From contig JAEYQQ010000100.1 of assembly GCA_023409955.1 (NCBI GenBank), forward strand, positions 1-39,873: DNA of 39,873 bases. Direction: 5' to 3'. Under the pieces are notes generated by a model, which saw only the letters and a list, made by a program, of their open reading frames with translations, ran no database searches and had not been told where the DNA came from. The DNA comes from Bacillota bacterium (lineage in GTDB: Bacteria; Bacillota; Clostridia; Christensenellales; Aristaeellaceae). This document shows, one piece after another, positions 39,015 through 39,873 of the stretch. The translations under genes and the position numbers were made by a program. Numbering within the stretch: the stretch's first letter is position 1; each line of letters begins with the position of its first letter.

Positions 39015-39855
39015 GGTAAAGATGCTTTTTCGTCTTTTTAAGACCTATGGGAAGATGGATCTAATGTGGTTTCTGCGTGATACGAAGTACTGCCTTTTGC
39101 AGATCGTTACCGATTTGGTCTCTGCCGGGGCATCAATGGCTGGTGTGTTCGTTTTGGCTGAAAGGTTCGGCGGCATTGGCGGCCTCACTCGAGATCAGCT
39201 TTTATTTATGCTTGGTTATACCATGCTTAGTGATGGCTTATTTCTGCTGTTTTTTGTGGGTTACAATGCAGGACAGATTAGCAGGACCATTGGCCGAGGC
39301 CAATTGGACCACAGCATGATCCAGCCGGTACCGCTGTGGATGCAGCTTGTTACCTGCGGATTTTCACCGCTTTCCGGCTCTAGCATCCTGCTGTGCGGCA
39401 TAGGTGTAACCGCTTTCGCAGCAGCTAGGCTAAAGCTTACCATTACCGCCTCCTGGGTCATGCTGCTGCTTCTGAGCATGCTGGCTTCCGTGATACTGTT
39501 CCTGGCTTGCATTCTTCTTGTATCCTGCATCGCCTTCTGGGCGCCTGTAGCGGCAGAGGAATCGGCTTCGCTGGTGCACGAAATGTTCGGCACTTTAAAG
39601 CGATATCCCCTGGGCGGCATGGGAGCAGGTTGGCAGGCTGTGTTCTGCACCTTGCTTCCAGTAGGCATTGCCGGGTGGTTTCCCAGTCTGTGGTTGATGG
39701 GGGAGTCAGGTGGTCTGCAAGCGCCGCTGATACCGCTTTGGACTTTTGTCATCGCTTCTGTATTTAGCTTGATGGCCGTTTTGACATTCAGGAAAGGAAT
39801 GAAACATTATGCAACCAATGGTTCACCAAGATACTCCGGCTTTGGACATCGCTAA
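39004..39855 (+). CDS. ABC-2 type exporter permease 2 (DUF990-like)
   Basis: The second permease, 283 residues, about six spans, related to the first in layout: the loop ISRTIGRGQLDHSMIQPVPL corresponds to the conserved G-x-L-x-x-x-x-x-x-P segment after the second span. It starts inside the end of permease 1, as expected for co-translated subunits. ATG 39004 is preceded by GAGGAGAGGATGATTTCC. Its last 47 bases overlap the presumed start of the ATPase gene. Confidence 0.85.
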   Translation: MADKVKMLFRLFKTYGKMDLMWFLRDTKYCLLQIVTDLVSAGASMAGVFVLAERFGGIGGLTRDQLLFMLGYTMLSDGLFLLFFVGYNAGQISRTIGRGQLDHSMIQPVPLWMQLVTCGFSPLSGSSILLCGIGVTAFAAARLKLTITASWVMLLLLSMLASVILFLACILLVSCIAFWAPVAAEESASLVHEMFGTLKRYPLGGMGAGWQAVFCTLLPVGIAGWFPSLWLMGESGGLQAPLIPLWTFVIASVFSLMAVLTFRKGMKHYATNGSPRYSGFGHR

Positions 39856-39873
39856 TATCAGCAAGATATACAC
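39809..39873 (+). CDS. ABC transporter ATPase, first codons (partial at window edge)
   Basis: In the +2 frame relative to the preceding permease, ATG 39809 opens a frame that runs off the window. Its residues (MQPMVHQDTPALDIANISKI...) are typical for the start of an ABC ATPase: A-L-D-I-x-N-I-S-K-x-Y precedes the Walker A in this family. GGAAAGGA lies upstream. It overlaps the permease end by 47 bp if ATG 39809 is the start; ATG 39818 is an alternative. The gene would complete the exporter. Confidence 0.7.
   Translation, partial: MQPMVHQDTPALDIANISKIY

Noticed and set aside
1..39873. CRISPR arrays, insertion sequences, tRNA genes
   Set aside because: No regularly spaced repeats, transposase-like proteins or cloverleaf sequences were recognised on either strand.

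Overview
This window is a contiguous chromosomal stretch of a low-to-mid G+C Gram-positive bacterium, most likely an anaerobic member of Bacillota/Clostridia. The evidence is strong AGGAGG-type ribosome sites, some TTG and GTG starts, a MurE carrying the DNPR signature of meso-diaminopimelate ligases, PASTA-tailed penicillin-binding protein, DivIB-type FtsQ, ferredoxin-dependent 2-oxoacid oxidoreductase genes, a TM1266-type hydrogenase-associated regulator, ComFB, PucR/CdaR and RsfS. I cannot name the genus. No phage, transposase, CRISPR array, tRNA or rRNA gene was seen.

Region 1 (1-13460) is a division and cell-wall (dcw) cluster: mraZ (3' part), ftsL, PBP2/FtsI, murE, mraY, murD, ftsW, murA, ftsQ, ftsA, ftsZ, closed by a strong terminator. 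Its content is unusual: rsmH (normally after mraZ), murF (normally between murE and mraY) and murG (normally after ftsW) are all missing from their usual places, and murC, murB and ddl are not in the window. ftsA-ftsZ have their own extended -10 promoter.

Region 2 (13542-20202) holds a YkvI-like membrane protein and then a cassette paaK - iorA - iorB - paaK - ACT-domain gene. This predicts interconversion of aryl-pyruvates, aryl-acetyl-CoAs and aryl-acetates with ferredoxin as electron carrier.

Region 3 (20226-24482) is housekeeping: alanine racemase, 5-formyl-THF cyclo-ligase, an unknown membrane protein, rsmD, coaD and a coiled-coil protein. Region 4 (24483-31345) has an efflux adaptor plus FtsX/MacB-type permease lacking an adjacent ATPase, an orphan highly codon-biased MsmX/UgpC sugar-ABC ATPase preceded by a palindrome, a PucR-type regulator, and a lipoprotein S41 protease. 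Region 5 (31346-36788) has a structured leader or small RNA ending in a terminator, a TM1266-like regulator, an ECF S-component, a divergent DUF3343 / cysteine desulfurase pair, a membrane protein, a NadD-YqeK fusion, rsfS and comFB.

Region 6 (36860-end) is the most interesting part. A MerR/GyrI-type multidrug regulator gene is divergent from an ABC-2 exporter operon (two DUF990-type permeases and the first codons of an ATPase). Between them lies a near-consensus promoter, a 51-codon small ORF with an excellent ribosome site, and a strong intrinsic terminator before the first permease. This has the architecture of a ribosome-mediated transcription attenuator for a drug exporter, combined with a MerR regulator whose own promoter has the family's 19-bp spacer and a dyad inside it.
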